A stretch of DNA of 7,131 nucleotides, taken from contig JAHJSJ010000166.1 in the NCBI GenBank assembly GCA_018830415.1, positions 1-7,131 of the forward strand. Reading direction: 5' to 3'. The notes below the pieces were generated by a model. The model was given only the letters and a program-made list of their open reading frames with translations. It was not told the origin of the DNA and searched no databases. Shown piece by piece: positions 6,168 through 7,131 of the stretch. Position numbers and translations under genes: made by a program. The DNA comes from Alphaproteobacteria bacterium. Lineage in GTDB: Bacteria; Pseudomonadota; Alphaproteobacteria; Sphingomonadales; Sphingomonadaceae. Every line of letters begins with the position of its first letter. Position 1 is the first letter of the stretch.

Positions 6168-7131
6168 ATGGCAACGCCGATCTACGAAATTGCGCACACC
6201 CCGCGAGCTGAATCTGCATCCACCGCAAAGGCGCGCGCACTGCCGGTTCGCGATGCGCGGCAGGCACCATCCGTTGGCGTGATCTACAACCCGCGCAGCT
6301 ACCGCAACCAGGGCGCGGATTTCGATTGCGGCCTATGCCCCCACGTCCATATTGCCCAGCCCAGCGCCCGTGCGCAATTGCCCGAAGCGCTGGCTGAATT
6401 CGCAGCGCGCGGGATCCATTTGCTGGTAATCAACGGCGGCGATGGCACCGTGCGCGACGTGCTGACCTGCGGACAGGCGATTTTCGGCGACAATTGGCCT
6501 GCGATTGCGGTGCTGCCCAAAGGTAAAACCAATGCATTGACGGTCGATCTGGGCGTTCCTCATGACTGGACGTTGCAGGATGCGATTGATGCGCTTGATC
6601 ATGGCAGCCACGCTTGGCGGCGCCCAATGATCGTATCCTCGAAGGAGGATGGCGGCAGGGCTGCCGATACGCCGAAGGTTGCAGGTTTTATTCTGGGTGC
6701 CGGTTCGTTCACCAAAGCGATCCAGGCCGGGCAAGACGCGCATAAGCTGGGCGCGTTCAATAGCATGGTGGTGGCTGTCACGGGGTTGTGGGCGCTATTT
6801 CAATCGCTGTTTGCGAGCCGCAAAAACCCATGGCGCAAGGGTGCACCAATGCGGATTGGCCTGGGCGCGGCCGAAGCGCCGATGGCGCATAGCGGGCACG
6901 GCGATCCGGAAATGCGGCAATTGCTGTTCGCTTCCACGCTCGAACGCCTTCCTGCTGGCATCCGCCCGTTCGGGCCCTTGCGCAAGGGATTGAAACTGGT
7001 TGCTGTTGATCAGATTTCGCGGCGCGCCACGGCGCTGGTCCCGTTGGTCCTGATGGGCAAGTTGAGCCACGGGCTGCGTGAACGCGGCATCCACCAGATC
7101 GCAGCGACCCAGTTCAGCCTGTCGATCGGTG
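6168..7131 (+). CDS. Diacylglycerol/lipid kinase family protein (C-terminus beyond the window)
   Basis: The protein belongs to the DAGK catalytic-domain family (YegS, DgkB, sphingosine kinase type), which phosphorylates lipid hydroxyls with ATP at the membrane. The frame is open from 6168 to the right edge, giving 321 codons. Visible motifs are YNPRSYRN (40-47), the nucleotide-binding NGGDGTVRDV (89-98), and LPKGKTNALTVDLG (116-129) in the position of the usual GTxND segment. IAVLP and GAGSFTKAI mark the following core strands. The middle section includes a hydrophobic VVAVTGLWALFQSLF stretch that is probably a surface or membrane-contact helix. A CGLC pair occurs at 54-57. AGGG lies five bases before ATG 6168; an in-frame ATG at 6126 would add 14 residues with a weaker site. 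The gap to mnmA has no convincing terminator, so read-through is likely. The actual lipid substrate is not predictable; some members may act on sphingoid or other lipids. Confidence 0.87.
   Translation, partial: MATPIYEIAHTPRAESASTAKARALPVRDARQAPSVGVIYNPRSYRNQGADFDCGLCPHVHIAQPSARAQLPEALAEFAARGIHLLVINGGDGTVRDVLTCGQAIFGDNWPAIAVLPKGKTNALTVDLGVPHDWTLQDAIDALDHGSHAWRRPMIVSSKEDGGRAADTPKVAGFILGAGSFTKAIQAGQDAHKLGAFNSMVVAVTGLWALFQSLFASRKNPWRKGAPMRIGLGAAEAPMAHSGHGDPEMRQLLFASTLERLPAGIRPFGPLRKGLKLVAVDQISRRATALVPLVLMGKLSHGLRERGIHQIAATQFSLSIG

Noticed and set aside
1..7131. CRISPR arrays, tRNA/rRNA genes, insertion sequences, toxin-antitoxin or phage genes
   Set aside because: No spaced direct repeats, cloverleaf-like segments, transposase motifs or terminal inverted repeats were seen; nearly all the sequence is accounted for by the seven genes.

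Overview
The window looks like a chromosomal segment of an alphaproteobacterium, most probably a sphingomonad (Erythrobacteraceae/Sphingomonadaceae type). The DNA is GC-rich with strong G/C third-position preference. It carries sciP, a cell-cycle regulator restricted to alphaproteobacteria, and the MnmA and lipid-kinase proteins have the sequence style of that group. The lineage is inferred from remembered family features, not from a search.

Layout. Positions 1-3455 (minus strand) hold two genes of a tripartite efflux operon: a periplasmic adaptor (2265-3455) followed by an RND inner-membrane permease (1-2186), which runs off the left edge. Upstream, also on minus, is a small GlsB/YeaQ-type membrane protein (3650-3919), separated from the adaptor by about 190 bp that contains a possible stem-loop terminator and a candidate promoter/operator. 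Next, between 4008 and 4068, comes a short tandem repeat directly behind the stop codon of sciP (4076-4375, minus). sciP is preceded by an unrecognised gene (4372-4830, minus) whose stop overlaps the sciP start in an ATGA. A roughly 100 bp divergent intergenic region leads to mnmA (4933-6102, plus), the tRNA 2-thiouridylase. It is followed by a diacylglycerol/lipid kinase-family gene (6168 to beyond the right edge, plus), probably in the same transcript.

How the genes work together. The adaptor and permease should form one pump with an outer-membrane TolC-type channel that is not in view; the adaptor keeps the R-x3-L-x6-S hairpin-tip pattern associated with TolC docking. SciP is known from Caulobacter as a protein that binds the master regulator CtrA and blocks transcription. 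The gene in front of it is coupled to it by start/stop overlap and is the best candidate here for an undescribed partner. The mnmA/lipid-kinase pair is ordinary housekeeping.

This is mostly a conventional core-genome region; no mobile element, CRISPR array, RNA gene or defence system is visible. The points most worth following up are the roughly 115-residue insertion with two extra hydrophobic segments in the RND permease, the unknown gene coupled to sciP, the tandem repeat behind sciP, and the inverted repeat over the efflux promoter.
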